Source: Oxalobacteraceae bacterium (GTDB lineage Bacteria; Pseudomonadota; Gammaproteobacteria; Burkholderiales; Burkholderiaceae_D). From it: a stretch of 64,000 nucleotides of DNA. The translations under genes and the position numbers were made by a program. This document shows, piece after piece, positions 36,798-45,934 of this stretch. The notes under the pieces are model-generated. The model had not been told where the DNA came from and did not search any database. It saw only the letters and a list, made by a program, of their open reading frames with translations. Each line of letters starts with the position of its first letter. The first letter of the stretch is position 1. The stretch is from NCBI GenBank assembly GCA_021768485.1, contig JAIZVZ010000009.1, forward strand, positions 1 through 64,000, written 5' to 3'.

Positions 36798-37757
36798 TTA
36801 TACAGCTGGCGCAAACAGATAGATCGCCGCCGACAGCGTCAACAGGGCCGACAGCGAGGACATGATCAGGGTGGCGCCGGAAACCGGCGGCCGCAAGCCA
36901 TTATGGGCGCCGAATACCAGACCGAAGAAGCCGGCCGGGATTGCCGTCAACAAGACCGCCTGCGCGGCAATCGGATTTGGCAGGGCAAAGGCGGTGACCA
37001 GGCCGAATACCAGCAGCGGTTGCAGGATGTTTTTCACGACCAGGCCGAATGTGACGTTGAATTCGATCTTGAAGGTTTGCGCCGACAGCATCAGGCCGGT
37101 CAGGAACAGACCCAGGCCGGCGGTGGCGCTGGTGATCGGACCGAGCGCGACGCCGACCAGCGGTGGCATCTTGAAGCCAATCAGGGCCACCACCAGACCG
37201 AGCATCGGGCCGACGAAGATCGGCTTTTTGACCGAGTTCTTGAGCGCGGTGAGGAATTTCTGCAGCCCCGAGCTTTGCACCGCATTTGCGTCCTGCTGGC
37301 CTTTGTGCAATTCGAGCAAAGCCAGCGTCAGCGGCGAGATCGTGACCGAGCCGACCGCGATCGCAATCGCCACCGGCAGCGCCGACTGCGGGCCGAAGAT
37401 CGGCAGCAGCAGCGGCAGGCCGATCGAGGCAAAGTTAGGAAAGGCAATGGTCAGCGTCTGCACCGCGGATTCGCCGAGCGAGAGGCCGAAGAATTTGCGC
37501 TGGATGAAAAAGACGACGACATAGACGACGACCATGCCCAGTCCGAGCACCAGCGCCAGCGGACCGTTTTGCAGGATCACCGATTGCGGCGTCTTGGCGA
37601 TCGAGATGAAAAGCGTCAGCGGCAGCGCGAACTGCATCAGCATGACATTGAGACTGGAAACGTTTTTATTATCGACCAGTTTGCGCCGGCCGGCGAAGTA
37701 ACCGAGAAACAGGACCAGGAAGACCGGCAACAGCGCCGTGACGATGAGGTTGAACAT
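36798..37757 (-). CDS. mdcF: AEC-family malonate transporter MdcF
   Basis: The product is 319 residues with about ten membrane segments of the auxin efflux carrier family. LNVMLMQFALPLTLF and FPNFASIGLPLLLPIFG are conserved helices, and the C-terminal half repeats the fold (LKIEFNV-like loop, then FGLVVKNILQPLL). In mdc clusters this protein is the malonate carrier. It replaces the two-subunit MdcLM type found in other bacteria. It lies between mdcE and mdcH, with 219 bp upstream that hold no gene. Confidence 0.9.
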   Translation of the reverse strand: MFNLIVTALLPVFLVLFLGYFAGRRKLVDNKNVSSLNVMLMQFALPLTLFISIAKTPQSVILQNGPLALVLGLGMVVVYVVVFFIQRKFFGLSLGESAVQTLTIAFPNFASIGLPLLLPIFGPQSALPVAIAIAVGSVTISPLTLALLELHKGQQDANAVQSSGLQKFLTALKNSVKKPIFVGPMLGLVVALIGFKMPPLVGVALGPITSATAGLGLFLTGLMLSAQTFKIEFNVTFGLVVKNILQPLLVFGLVTAFALPNPIAAQAVLLTAIPAGFFGLVFGAHNGLRPPVSGATLIMSSLSALLTLSAAIYLFAPAV

Positions 37758-37976
37758 GATTTATCCCTATAATTTTTGTATGAGCGCCGGCTTCCCGTGT
37801 TTTTACGTGCTGCCGGCGGTGCTGCTGGGGTATAAGAGGGCTGCCGCGTGGAATTCGCCGGCCCGCTGTCTTCTTTTTGCTTTTTCCTGCGGCTGGCCGG
37901 CAGCTTGCCGGTCTTGCCGCAGAGGGCGGCACCCCGTCATCGGGCGCCGTCGTACTTCAGTTTGCCGTGCTTTGCC

Positions 37977-38819
37977 TTACCACTGTTCGGCCAGGCGGCG
38001 CCGTACTTCGATCGATGCCGCGCGTGTGCTCTTGGCCTGTTCCGAGCGGTAGCGTGCCGACAGGTCGCGGCTGCTGTCCTGGCGGATCGAGGCCACGGCG
38101 CCGTTGAGGGCGGTCTTGACCTTGTTGATCGCTGCCTGCTCCGGCGCCAGCGGATCGACGCCGGCCACCAGTTCATGCAGCAGGCCGAGCTTGGCGTAAT
38201 TGCGCACGTCGTAAGACATCGGCGGAATGCGTTCGCCGAGTTCAGCCAGCTCCTCGACCGTGCGGCGTGTGATGCGGGCCGCTGCGGCCTGGCCCATGGC
38301 ATGGATCAGAACGCCGGGAGCATCGAGCGCAATAATGCGGTTGGCCTGGTAACCGTGGGCCAGGAAGGCGCCCGACATCGCATGGCCGACAATCAGCGCC
38401 ACCAGCGGATGGCCGGCCAGCCGTGCCGCCGCGTAGGCGTCGGCCGCTGCCGCACAGGCGATGTGGATGCCCATCAGTTCTTCGCGCCGGCCATAAGCCT
38501 GGCCGATGACGTCGACCACGGCCACGATCGGACGCCGTGCTGTTGCATGGTCATCTTCGGCAATGGTCTGGCGCACCAGTTGCGCCAGGGCCCAACCCTG
38601 TTCGAGGCCGACTTCGCCGTGGCGCGCACGCGGAAAGTGATTGCCGGCGTCCGGGATCACGCTGATGAAACGCGTCTGTTCGGTGCCGAGCAGGGCGTCG
38701 GCAAACAGCACCGCTTTGCTCTGCTGGCTGTACTGGCCGCTTTGGCCGCTCAGTGCGCCAAGCCACAGCTGGCCGCGGCTGCCGGTCGGTGTGACGGCTG
38801 TGTTGTCTGTCTTGCTCAT
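37977..38819 (-). CDS. mdcE: Malonate decarboxylase subunit gamma MdcE
   Basis: The product is 280 residues from ATG 38819, which overlaps the mdcD stop and has AGGAGAAG upstream. It has the carboxyltransferase (crotonase-like) fold of the biotin-independent malonate decarboxylase: VVDVIGQAYGRREELMGIH and GHAMSGAFLAHGYQANR, the latter forming an oxyanion hole. With MdcD it decarboxylates malonyl-S-ACP to acetyl-S-ACP and CO2. The Gln/Ala-rich N-terminus is variable. Confidence 0.94.
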   Translation of the reverse strand: MSKTDNTAVTPTGSRGQLWLGALSGQSGQYSQQSKAVLFADALLGTEQTRFISVIPDAGNHFPRARHGEVGLEQGWALAQLVRQTIAEDDHATARRPIVAVVDVIGQAYGRREELMGIHIACAAAADAYAAARLAGHPLVALIVGHAMSGAFLAHGYQANRIIALDAPGVLIHAMGQAAAARITRRTVEELAELGERIPPMSYDVRNYAKLGLLHELVAGVDPLAPEQAAINKVKTALNGAVASIRQDSSRDLSARYRSEQAKSTRAASIEVRRRLAEQW

Positions 38820-39673
38820 TTCGCTTCTCCTGTTCCCCACAGCGCAGCCAATTGCGCTCCGGTCATTTGGGCGCTGGTGTCGATCTCGGCCAGGCGCCGG
38901 CTAAAGTTGGCTACATCTTCGGTGCGATGCAGGCGCGGCACGCCCTGCGCGAAGCATTCACGCACCTGCCGGGCGATTTCCACCGCATCGTCTTCGACCA
39001 GCGCATCGACCATGCCGACGGCTGCGCGCTGGGCGCCGCCGATCAGGCTCCAGATCATGGTCTTGTCTTTCGAGTCGAGCTCGGCGATGCCGGCTTCCTG
39101 CTCGATCACTTCGGGGCCGTTCATGCCCATCCGGGCCTGGCGGGTGACCACCAGATAGCTGCACAGCGCGGCGGCCAGCGACATGCCGCCGAAGCTGCCG
39201 ACCATGCCGGCCACCACCCCGATTACCGGCGTATGGCGGCGCAGGGCCAGGATGCCGGCGTGGATTTCCGCAATCGCAGCCAGGCCCAGATTGGCTTCCT
39301 GCAGCCGTACGCCACCGGTTTCCAGCACCAGCACGGCGCGCGTCGGAATCCCTTTTTCGTTGTCGCGCAGCGCCATTTCGAGGGCGCCGGCGATTTTCGC
39401 GCCGGCCACTTCGCCCATGCTGCCGCCCTGGAAGGCGCTTTCGATGGCGGCCACCACGGCCGGCTGGCCATCGATGGTGCCGCGCCCCAATACCACGCCG
39501 TCATCGGCCTGGGCGACGATGCCCTGCATCGGCAGCCAGGGCGATTTCAGGCGGTCGAACGGTCCCAGGATTTCGCGTGCCGAACCGGGGTCGAGCAGGG
39601 CCAGCATGCGCTCGCGCGCCTTCAGTTCGATAAAGCTCTTGCGTTCGAGGAAGTGCTTCCAGTCGGTAGTCAT
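38816..39673 (-). CDS. mdcD: Malonate decarboxylase subunit beta MdcD
   Basis: The product is 285 residues. It is the acetyl-CoA carboxylase beta-like partner of MdcE: SFIELKARERMLALLD at the start, LVLETGGVRLQEANLGLAAIAEIHA and GMVGSFGGMSLAAALCSYL as the acyl-binding core. It overlaps mdcC and mdcE by four bases each. Together MdcD-MdcE form the catalytic decarboxylase of the soluble cytoplasmic complex. Confidence 0.95.
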   Translation of the reverse strand: MTTDWKHFLERKSFIELKARERMLALLDPGSAREILGPFDRLKSPWLPMQGIVAQADDGVVLGRGTIDGQPAVVAAIESAFQGGSMGEVAGAKIAGALEMALRDNEKGIPTRAVLVLETGGVRLQEANLGLAAIAEIHAGILALRRHTPVIGVVAGMVGSFGGMSLAAALCSYLVVTRQARMGMNGPEVIEQEAGIAELDSKDKTMIWSLIGGAQRAAVGMVDALVEDDAVEIARQVRECFAQGVPRLHRTEDVANFSRRLAEIDTSAQMTGAQLAALWGTGEAK

Positions 39674-39963
39674 GAGCGGATCTCCTCGGCGGCTTGTTCC
39701 AGGCGCAGCAGGACGACGCCGGGCGTGGCGCCGAAGTCGTTGATTTCAACTGCCACGCAGGTGTCGAAACGCGTGAAGAAGCGCTCGACCACGTTTTCCC
39801 ATACGGCGTCGAAGCCGTTCACGCTGGTGTTGACGACGACTTGCGCGGTGCTGCCGGCCAGCGGCTCCATCAGCACTTCCAGATCGCCCGATCCGACTAC
39901 GCCGACATGCGCGCGACGTTGGACCGGCCGGCTGGCCGGGTAGGTGTATTTCAGGGTTTCCAT
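39670..39963 (-). CDS. mdcC: Malonate decarboxylase acyl carrier protein MdcC (delta subunit)
   Basis: The product is 97 residues. VGVVGSGDLEVL holds the serine (Ser 25) that carries the 2'-(5''-phosphoribosyl)-3'-dephospho-CoA prosthetic group, at the same position as in the characterised Klebsiella protein. The C-terminal FGATPGVVLLRLEQA closes the fold. It shuttles acetyl and malonyl groups between MdcA, MdcH and MdcD-E. Confidence 0.95.
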   Translation of the reverse strand: METLKYTYPASRPVQRRAHVGVVGSGDLEVLMEPLAGSTAQVVVNTSVNGFDAVWENVVERFFTRFDTCVAVEINDFGATPGVVLLRLEQAAEEIRS

Positions 39964-40057
39964 ATGATGTGACTCCTATAGCGAACGCGGCGACGGGACG
40001 CATGCGTTCTTTGTTAATTCAGGTTTATGCTCGGCTCGCTTTTCTGACCGGGTGCGC

Positions 40058-41716
40058 TTACCAGCTGCGGAAACGCGACGGCGGCGTGTACAGGCCGCCC
40101 GACCAGGCCACCAGGTCGTCGATGCTGCGTGCGGCCAGCAGCGAGCGTTTGGCATCGCTGCGACGCACGCCGAGGTCTTCCGGATAGGCGATCACGCCGC
40201 GGCTGCGCAGGGCTGCGGTGCGCTTGGGATCGGCGGCGCGTCCGATCTCGGTGGCGCCGGCAATCCCGGCCAGTGCCGCGCGCCGTTCTTCGCCCTGCAC
40301 CATGTACAGGTTGGCGATCCCTTCCTCGGTCACCACATGGCTGACGTCGTCGCCGTAAATCATCACCGGCGCGATCGGCATGCCGCTGGCCTTGCCGACT
40401 TCGATGGCGTCGAGGCGGTCGACGAAGGACGGCACGCCGCCGGCCTTGTAGGTTTCCACCGTTTGCACCACCAGCTTGCGGCCGCGCACGATCGGCGCCT
40501 GCGTGGTGATCATGTCGAGCCATGGCTTGCTGCTGTGGCGCCGGCCATGCGGATCGTGGCCCATGTTCGGGGCGCCGCCAAAGCCGGCCAGGCGGCCCAG
40601 CGTGACGGTCGAGGAGTTGGCGTCGGCATCCATTTGCAGGGTCGAGCCGATGAACAGGTCGACCCCGTACTGGCCTGCCAGCTGGCACAGCACGCGGTTC
40701 GAGCGCAGGCTGCCGTCCTGGCCGACGAAGTAGATGTCGGAGCGGGCGCGGATGTATTCTTCCATCCCCACTTCGCCGCCGAACGAGTGGATGCTCTCGA
40801 CCCAGCCGCTTTCGATCGCCGGAATCAGGGTCGGATGCGGATTGAGGGCCCAGTTGCGGCAGATCTTGCCTTTCAAGCCGAGCGAATTGCCGTAAGTCGG
40901 CAGCAGCAGTTCGATGGCGGCGGTGTCGAAGCCGATGCCGTGGTTCAGGGCCGTCACTTCATGCCGCTCGTAGACGCCGCGGATGACCATCATGGCCATC
41001 AGGATCTGCAGTTCGGTGATGTGGCGCGGGTCGCGCGTGAACAGCGGCTCGAGCGCAAACGGACGGTCGGCTTCGACCACGAAATCGACCCACGAGGCCG
41101 GGATGTCGACGCGCGGCAGCTTGTCGACGATTTCATTGACCTGGGCGATCACGATGCCGTGGCGGAAGGCGGCCGCTTCGACGATGGTCGGCGTGTCTTC
41201 GGTGTTCGGACCGGTGTACAGATTGCCTTCGCGGTCGGCCTGCACCGCGCACACCAGCGCCACCTTCGGCGTGAGGTCGACGAACATGCGCGCATACAGT
41301 TCGATGTAGGTGTAGATGGCGCCGACTTCGAGCTTGCCGTCTTCGAGCAGTTGCGCCACGCGCAGCGCTTGCGGGCCGGCGAAGGAAAAGTCGAGTTTTT
41401 TGGCGATGCCGGTCTCGAAGATGCTCAAATGTTCGGGGCGGCTGATGGTCGAGATCAGCAGGTGCAGGTCGTGCACCTTGGCCGGGTCGACCTCGGCCAG
41501 CGCGCGCGACAGGAAGTCGGCCTGTTTCTGGTTATTGCCTTCGAGCGCAACGCGATCGCCCGGCCGGATCAGCACTTGCAGGGCATCGGTGATCTTGGCC
41601 GGATCGAGAAATTTTCCCTTGCCGAAGGGGATGGCGGCCTTGATCCGTGCCGCCTTGTCGTCGCGACGGCTGAACCAGGATTTTGCCTGGTCGGGTGTGG
41701 CTTCGGTGACAGTCAT
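40058..41716 (-). CDS. mdcA: Malonate decarboxylase subunit alpha MdcA
   Basis: The product is 552 residues from ATG 41716, with AAGGAAA upstream. It is the acetyl-S-ACP:malonate ACP transferase of the CoA-transferase fold: IRPGDRVALEGNNQKQADFLSRAL near the start and ALNHGIGFDTAAIELLLPTYGNSLGLKG in the second half. It exchanges acetate for malonate on the acyl carrier protein, freeing acetate. It is the first gene of the operon; 94 bp separate it from mdcC, where other bacteria often place mdcB. Confidence 0.96.
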   Translation of the reverse strand: MTVTEATPDQAKSWFSRRDDKAARIKAAIPFGKGKFLDPAKITDALQVLIRPGDRVALEGNNQKQADFLSRALAEVDPAKVHDLHLLISTISRPEHLSIFETGIAKKLDFSFAGPQALRVAQLLEDGKLEVGAIYTYIELYARMFVDLTPKVALVCAVQADREGNLYTGPNTEDTPTIVEAAAFRHGIVIAQVNEIVDKLPRVDIPASWVDFVVEADRPFALEPLFTRDPRHITELQILMAMMVIRGVYERHEVTALNHGIGFDTAAIELLLPTYGNSLGLKGKICRNWALNPHPTLIPAIESGWVESIHSFGGEVGMEEYIRARSDIYFVGQDGSLRSNRVLCQLAGQYGVDLFIGSTLQMDADANSSTVTLGRLAGFGGAPNMGHDPHGRRHSSKPWLDMITTQAPIVRGRKLVVQTVETYKAGGVPSFVDRLDAIEVGKASGMPIAPVMIYGDDVSHVVTEEGIANLYMVQGEERRAALAGIAGATEIGRAADPKRTAALRSRGVIAYPEDLGVRRSDAKRSLLAARSIDDLVAWSGGLYTPPSRFRSW

Positions 41717-42032
41717 TATTTTCCTTGGTAAAAAGTGGGCGCCATGCGGCGCATTCCAATATCGGCTTGCCGGCACTATCGATCTTTTTTATCCGGTTCG
41801 CCGCCCTTGCTTGCCCTTGCCAGGCCATGTCTTTTATTGCCGGTCTTGCCTGGGCTTTACATGTCATGCGGCATCGGGGAAGAAGATCCGCTGCCGCATA
41901 GACTGTTATCCGTTTTTTGCCGCACGATTTATGCGTCATGTAAGTACAGTAGGGGAATCGCGAATCGGGTACAATCTGCCTGCCCGATAATTCATTACTG
42001 TGAAGTTAATGAATACTGAAAACTGAGAAATC
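41717..42032. promoter_or_regulatory. mdcA-mdcR divergent promoter region
   Basis: 316 bp between the divergent mdcA and mdcR. TTCATTA (41991-41997) and TAATGAA (42007-42013) form a perfect inverted repeat 20 bp before mdcR. A second imperfect dyad, GAATCGGG against CCCGATAATTC, lies just upstream (41962-41993). Both have the size and spacing of LysR-type sites. No promoter boxes were fixed with confidence. Confidence 0.55.
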
Positions 42033-42971
42033 ATGGCCATCGACGAAGTCATCACACTGAAAAAACTCGAAGTATTTCTGGCCTTTATGCGCCTGAACAA
42101 TCTGGCGCGCGTCTCGGAATTGCTGGGGCAAAGCGTGGTCAGCGTCCATCGTTCGCTGCACTCGCTCGAAGAAGGCATGCGTTGTCAATTATTCAAGCGT
42201 ATCGGGCGCAATCTGATTCCCTTGCCGGCCGCCTATGCCTTGACCGATTATGCCCAGCGCGCGCTCGGCGAAGTCGAGCAGGGCGTGCGTGCCGCGCGCG
42301 AGACGGCCGGTTTCAATGCGCCGCGCTTGCGGATCGGCTCATTGTATTCGCTGACTTTGCGCTGCATTCCGCAATTGCTGATCGGCTTGAAGCTGCGCAA
42401 GCCGGAGCTCGATATCGATTTGACGCTCGGCTCGAACAAGGAATTGTTCCAGGCCCTCGAAGATGGCCGGCTCGACGCCATCGTGCTTGGCATACAGCAG
42501 GATAACCATGGCGACGCGTTTATCACGGTACCGCTGTTTGACGACCAGCTGCATCTGGCGGTGCCGGCCGATTCGCCGTATGCGGCGCGGACCCGGATCG
42601 ATTTGCTGGAGCTGCGCCATGAAAAGTTTGTGCGCCTCAGCGATGGCTTTGTGACGGCCGAGAGTTTTGTCCAGGCCTTTGCCAAAGCCGGCTTCACGCC
42701 CGAGGTGGCGATGACGGTCGGCGATATTTTCTCGCTGATTAATCTGGTCAGCGGCGGCATCGGTTTCAGCCTGCTGCCGGGCCGGGTGGCCGAATACAGT
42801 TCGCGCATCCGCCTGATCGCACTCGATGCGAAATATGCCTCGCATCAGAGCGTGGCCTTGCTGATGGCGAAAAACCGCGAGCGCGATCCGAATTTGCTGG
42901 CGGTGGCGGCCGAATGCCGCATGTATAGCACGCGCGAGCGCAATGTCAGCATCCGTCCGCTGACGACCTGA
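42033..42971 (+). CDS. mdcR: LysR-type regulator of malonate utilisation MdcR
   Basis: The product is 312 residues. The N-terminal winged helix (LKKLEVFLAFMRLNNLARVSELLGQSVVSVHRSLHSLEE) is the MdcR form of the LysR domain. The C-terminal periplasmic-binding fold begins near 92 (PRLRIGSLYSLTLRCIPQLL), and IGFSLLPGRVAEY lies near the end. It is divergent from mdcA and is expected to activate the operon with malonate and to repress itself, as in Klebsiella. The dyads at 41962-42013 are its likely sites. Confidence 0.93.
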   Translation: MAIDEVITLKKLEVFLAFMRLNNLARVSELLGQSVVSVHRSLHSLEEGMRCQLFKRIGRNLIPLPAAYALTDYAQRALGEVEQGVRAARETAGFNAPRLRIGSLYSLTLRCIPQLLIGLKLRKPELDIDLTLGSNKELFQALEDGRLDAIVLGIQQDNHGDAFITVPLFDDQLHLAVPADSPYAARTRIDLLELRHEKFVRLSDGFVTAESFVQAFAKAGFTPEVAMTVGDIFSLINLVSGGIGFSLLPGRVAEYSSRIRLIALDAKYASHQSVALLMAKNRERDPNLLAVAAECRMYSTRERNVSIRPLTT

Positions 42972-43033
42972 GCGCGGCGGCGAGGCGAGGCAAATATTTG
43001 CCGCATAATCTGTTGCATGAATAAGGAGAAGCC

Positions 43034-43324
43034 ATGCTCGAACTGAGACCGACTTGTGAAAATTGCAACCGGGCATTGCCGCCCGCTTCGCTGCAGGCGC
43101 GCATCTGCAGTTTCGAATGCACGTTTTGCGCCGATTGCGTCGAACACGTGTTGCTGAATGTCTGCCCCAATTGCGGCGGCGGTTTTGCGCCGCGGCCGAT
43201 CCGGCCGTCCGCCTCCCTCGCCGGCAACCCGCCTGCCGCCACGGCCGTTTATCGGCCGCTCGATCCCTTGTCGCATGCGCGCTATGCGGCGGCGATCAAG
43301 GATATTGCGCCTGAAAAACGCTAG
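43034..43324 (+). CDS. DUF1272 zinc-ribbon-like protein
   Basis: The product is 96 residues; GGAGAAG-type ribosome sequence is just upstream. MLELRPTCENCNRALPP, then ICSFECTFCADC and VCPNCGGGFAPRP are diagnostic of DUF1272; the eight Cys probably bind zinc. The C-terminal extension (YRPLDPLSHARYAAAI) is variable. Function unknown. It is followed by a short 11-bp tandem duplication and then a bidirectional terminator. Confidence 0.9.
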   Translation: MLELRPTCENCNRALPPASLQARICSFECTFCADCVEHVLLNVCPNCGGGFAPRPIRPSASLAGNPPAATAVYRPLDPLSHARYAAAIKDIAPEKR

Positions 43325-43327
43325 GCT

Positions 43328-43359
43328 TGCCTCATCTGTGCCTCATCTGTGTCTATCTG
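43328..43359. repeat. 11-bp tandem duplication after DUF1272
   Basis: TGCCTCATCTG occurs at 43328-43338 and 43339-43349, with a decayed third unit to 43359. It starts three bases after the DUF1272 stop and is another likely slippage product. Confidence 0.75.
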
Positions 43360-43373
43360 AGCCGGGCGCATAA

Positions 43374-43408
43374 AAAAAGGGCTGCATCATGCGATGCAGC
43401 CCTTTTTG
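43374..43408. terminator. Bidirectional terminator between DUF1272 and ybdD
   Basis: AAAAAGGGCTGCATC and GATGCAGCCCTTTTT form a long perfect stem with a TGC-type loop. A and T runs flank both sides, fitting the convergent genes on either side. Confidence 0.9.
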
Positions 43409-43445
43409 CCGGCCGAGGCCGATATCGCGTCAGAGGCGCAGCCGC

Positions 43446-43646
43446 CTAGCAGCAGCCACCGCGCTTGCCGGCGCCGCCATAGCGCGCTTCCTGGCGCTCG
43501 CGGAAAAACTCTTCGTAACTCATCACCGGCAAGCCGGGATGGGTCACTTCCCTATGCGTGACATAGGTATCGTACTCGGGCAAGCCGACCATCAGGCGCA
43601 TGCTTTGCCCGAGGTAACGGCCGGCCTTGACGATTTCGTCAAACAT
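43446..43646 (-). CDS. ybdD: YbdD/YjiX family small protein
   Basis: The product is 66 residues of the YbdD/YjiX (DUF466) family: YLGQSMRLMVGLPEYDTYVTH, HPGLPVMSYEEFFRERQEARYG. The Cys-Cys end (KRGGCC) is common in this group. The family is always next to CstA-type transporters and is thought to affect their activity. The start overlaps the cstA stop by one base (TAATG), indicating translational coupling. Confidence 0.93.
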   Translation of the reverse strand: MFDEIVKAGRYLGQSMRLMVGLPEYDTYVTHREVTHPGLPVMSYEEFFRERQEARYGGAGKRGGCC

Positions 43647-45715
43647 TATTGCCCCGAAGCAGTTGCCGGCATTGGCTGGAACGCCGTTTCATGCGTGCTT
43701 GGCTGGCTGTTGGCGCGCGCCACGATCACGGTGCGGATGCCGAACACGACCACGGCCAGAACCACGATCATGAAAAAGCCCGACAGCGAGGCATCGAGAT
43801 AGTCGTTAAAGACGATCTGATGCATTTGCGCCATCGATTTGGCCGGTGCCAGGATTTTGCCGTTTTCCAGGGCCGCCTGGAATTTGGCGGCGTGCGAGAG
43901 GAAACCGACGCGCACATTGGCATCAAAGATTTTTTGCCAGCCAGCCGTCAGCGTACACAGCAGCAACCAGGCGGTCGGTACCAGCGTGACCCAGGCGTAA
44001 CGGCCGCGTTTCATCTTGAACAGCACGCAGGTGCCGAGTACCAGGGCAATCCCGGCCAGCATCTGGTTGGCGATGCCGAACAGCGGCCACAAGGTATTGA
44101 TGCCGCCCAGCGGATCGACCACGCCTTGATACAGGAAGTAGCCCCAGGCCGCCACGCACAGGCCTGTTGCCAGCAGATTGGCAAAAGTCGATTCGGTTTT
44201 CTTCAGGCTAGGAACCATGGTGCCCAGCAGATCTTGCAGCATGAAGCGGCCGGCACGGGTACCGGCATCGACTGCGGTCAAGATGAACAGCGCTTCGAAC
44301 AGGATCGCAAAGTGGTACCAGAAGGCCATCATCATCTTGCCGCCGACCACGCCCGACAGGATGTGGGCCATGCCCACCGCCAGTGTCGGCGCACCGCCGG
44401 CGCGCGAAATGATGGTGGCTTCGCCGATATCGCGCGCAGTCTGGGTCAGCATTTCAGGGGTGACATAAAAACCCCATTGCGAGACAGCCGCCGCCGCCGA
44501 TTGGGCGGTGGTGCCGATCAGCGCGGCCGGGCTGTTCATGGCGAAGTAAATGCCTGGCTCGATGGTCGAGGCAGCCACCAGCGCCATGATGGCGACGAAC
44601 GATTCCATCAGCATCGCGCCGTAGCCGATGAAGCGGGCGTGGGTTTCATTTTCGATCATTTTCGGCGTGGTGCCGGAAGCGATCAGGGCATGGAAGCCCG
44701 ATACCGCGCCGCAAGCGATGGTAATGAAGAGGAAGGGGAACAGGCTGCCCGACCAGACCGGACCGGAACCGTCGATGAATTTGGTAATTGCCGGCATTTG
44801 CAGATTCGGAGCCACCAGCAAGATGCCGATCGCCAGGGCGACGATGGTGCCGACCTTCAGGAACGTCGACAGATAGTCGCGCGGTGCCAGGAGCAGCCAG
44901 ACCGGCAAGACCGAAGCGATGAAACCGTAACCGACCAGCATCCAGGTCAGCTGCACGCCGGTAAAGGTGAACATCGGACCCCAGGTCGGATCGGCCTGCA
45001 CATATTGGCCGCCGAAAATCGCGCCCATCAGCAAGACGAAACCGATCAGCGAGACTTCACCGATGCGGCCGACGCGGAAATAACGCGAATACAGGCCCAT
45101 GAACAGGGCGATAGGGATGGTGGCGATGACGGTAAAGCTGCCCCATGGCGAGCCGGTCAAGGCCTTGACCACGATTAGCGCCAGCACGGCCAGGATGATC
45201 ACCATGATCATGAAGGTGCCGAACAGCGCGATCATGCCGGGGACGTCGCCGAGTTCGGCCTTGATCAGGTCGCCCAGCGAGCGGCCGTCGCGGCGCGTCG
45301 ACAGGAACAGCACCAGGAAATCCTGGACCGCACCGGCGAAGACCACACCGGCCAGAATCCACAGCATGCCCGGCAAATAGCCCATTTGCGCAGCCAGGAC
45401 CGGGCCGACCAGCGGACCGGCGCCGGCAATCGCGGCAAAGTGATGGCCGAACAGTACGAATTTATTGGTCGGAACGTAGTCCAGGCCGTCGTTGTACTTG
45501 TAAGCCGGGGTCATGCGCTTGGGATCGAGCGAGAAGACGCGTTCGGCGATGTATTTGCTGTAGTAGCGGTAGGCGATCAGGTATACGCAGATGGCGGCGA
45601 TGACGATCCAGACCGCACTGATGGTTTCGCCGCGTTTTAAGGCAATGATGCCGAGGGCACCGGCGCCGGCAAGAGCGACCGCCGCCCAGCCGAGTTGACG
45701 AACAAGATGTTTCAT
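43646..45715 (-). CDS. cstA: CstA-family carbon starvation/pyruvate-peptide transporter
   Basis: The product is 689 residues with about 16-18 membrane segments, the normal family length. DPKRMTPAYKYNDGLDYVPTN near the start, FGHHFAAIAGAGPLVGPVLAAQMG and GAVQDFLVLFLSTRRDGRS are family landmarks. CstA proteins take up pyruvate or peptides when carbon runs out. The divergent Cache-domain sensor kinase and its response regulator are its likely controllers. A perfect inverted repeat lies 82 bp upstream of the start. Confidence 0.95.
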   Translation of the reverse strand: MKHLVRQLGWAAVALAGAGALGIIALKRGETISAVWIVIAAICVYLIAYRYYSKYIAERVFSLDPKRMTPAYKYNDGLDYVPTNKFVLFGHHFAAIAGAGPLVGPVLAAQMGYLPGMLWILAGVVFAGAVQDFLVLFLSTRRDGRSLGDLIKAELGDVPGMIALFGTFMIMVIILAVLALIVVKALTGSPWGSFTVIATIPIALFMGLYSRYFRVGRIGEVSLIGFVLLMGAIFGGQYVQADPTWGPMFTFTGVQLTWMLVGYGFIASVLPVWLLLAPRDYLSTFLKVGTIVALAIGILLVAPNLQMPAITKFIDGSGPVWSGSLFPFLFITIACGAVSGFHALIASGTTPKMIENETHARFIGYGAMLMESFVAIMALVAASTIEPGIYFAMNSPAALIGTTAQSAAAAVSQWGFYVTPEMLTQTARDIGEATIISRAGGAPTLAVGMAHILSGVVGGKMMMAFWYHFAILFEALFILTAVDAGTRAGRFMLQDLLGTMVPSLKKTESTFANLLATGLCVAAWGYFLYQGVVDPLGGINTLWPLFGIANQMLAGIALVLGTCVLFKMKRGRYAWVTLVPTAWLLLCTLTAGWQKIFDANVRVGFLSHAAKFQAALENGKILAPAKSMAQMHQIVFNDYLDASLSGFFMIVVLAVVVFGIRTVIVARANSQPSTHETAFQPMPATASGQ

Positions 45716-45797
45716 GGATGATGTCTCCTAAAGGTAAAACGGTTGCTGCCCCCCCTGATCGACGTCAGTTTGGAGTGCATAAGCAGGTCTGCAGTAT

Positions 45798-45818
45798 TGA
45801 CGAATGTATATTTCGTCA
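45798..45818. promoter_or_regulatory. Palindrome upstream of cstA
   Basis: TGACGAA (45798-45804) and TTCGTCA (45812-45818) form a perfect dyad with a seven-base spacer between the divergent cstA and sensor genes. It is a candidate site for the adjacent response regulator. Confidence 0.55.
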
Positions 45819-45934
45819 CAAGCGTAGTATTACGTAGTCGCTCTGTGTAATTTCACTTAGACAACGATGCTGCAAGGACGTAAAATCGGTGCATCCATCA
45901 TATACTGAAGCTTGCCCTACGGCGATATTGTCTT

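Noticed and set aside
40052-41731. 559-codon plus-strand frame opposite mdcA
   Set aside because: Covers mdcA almost exactly in antisense; composition is typical of GC-driven shadow frames.
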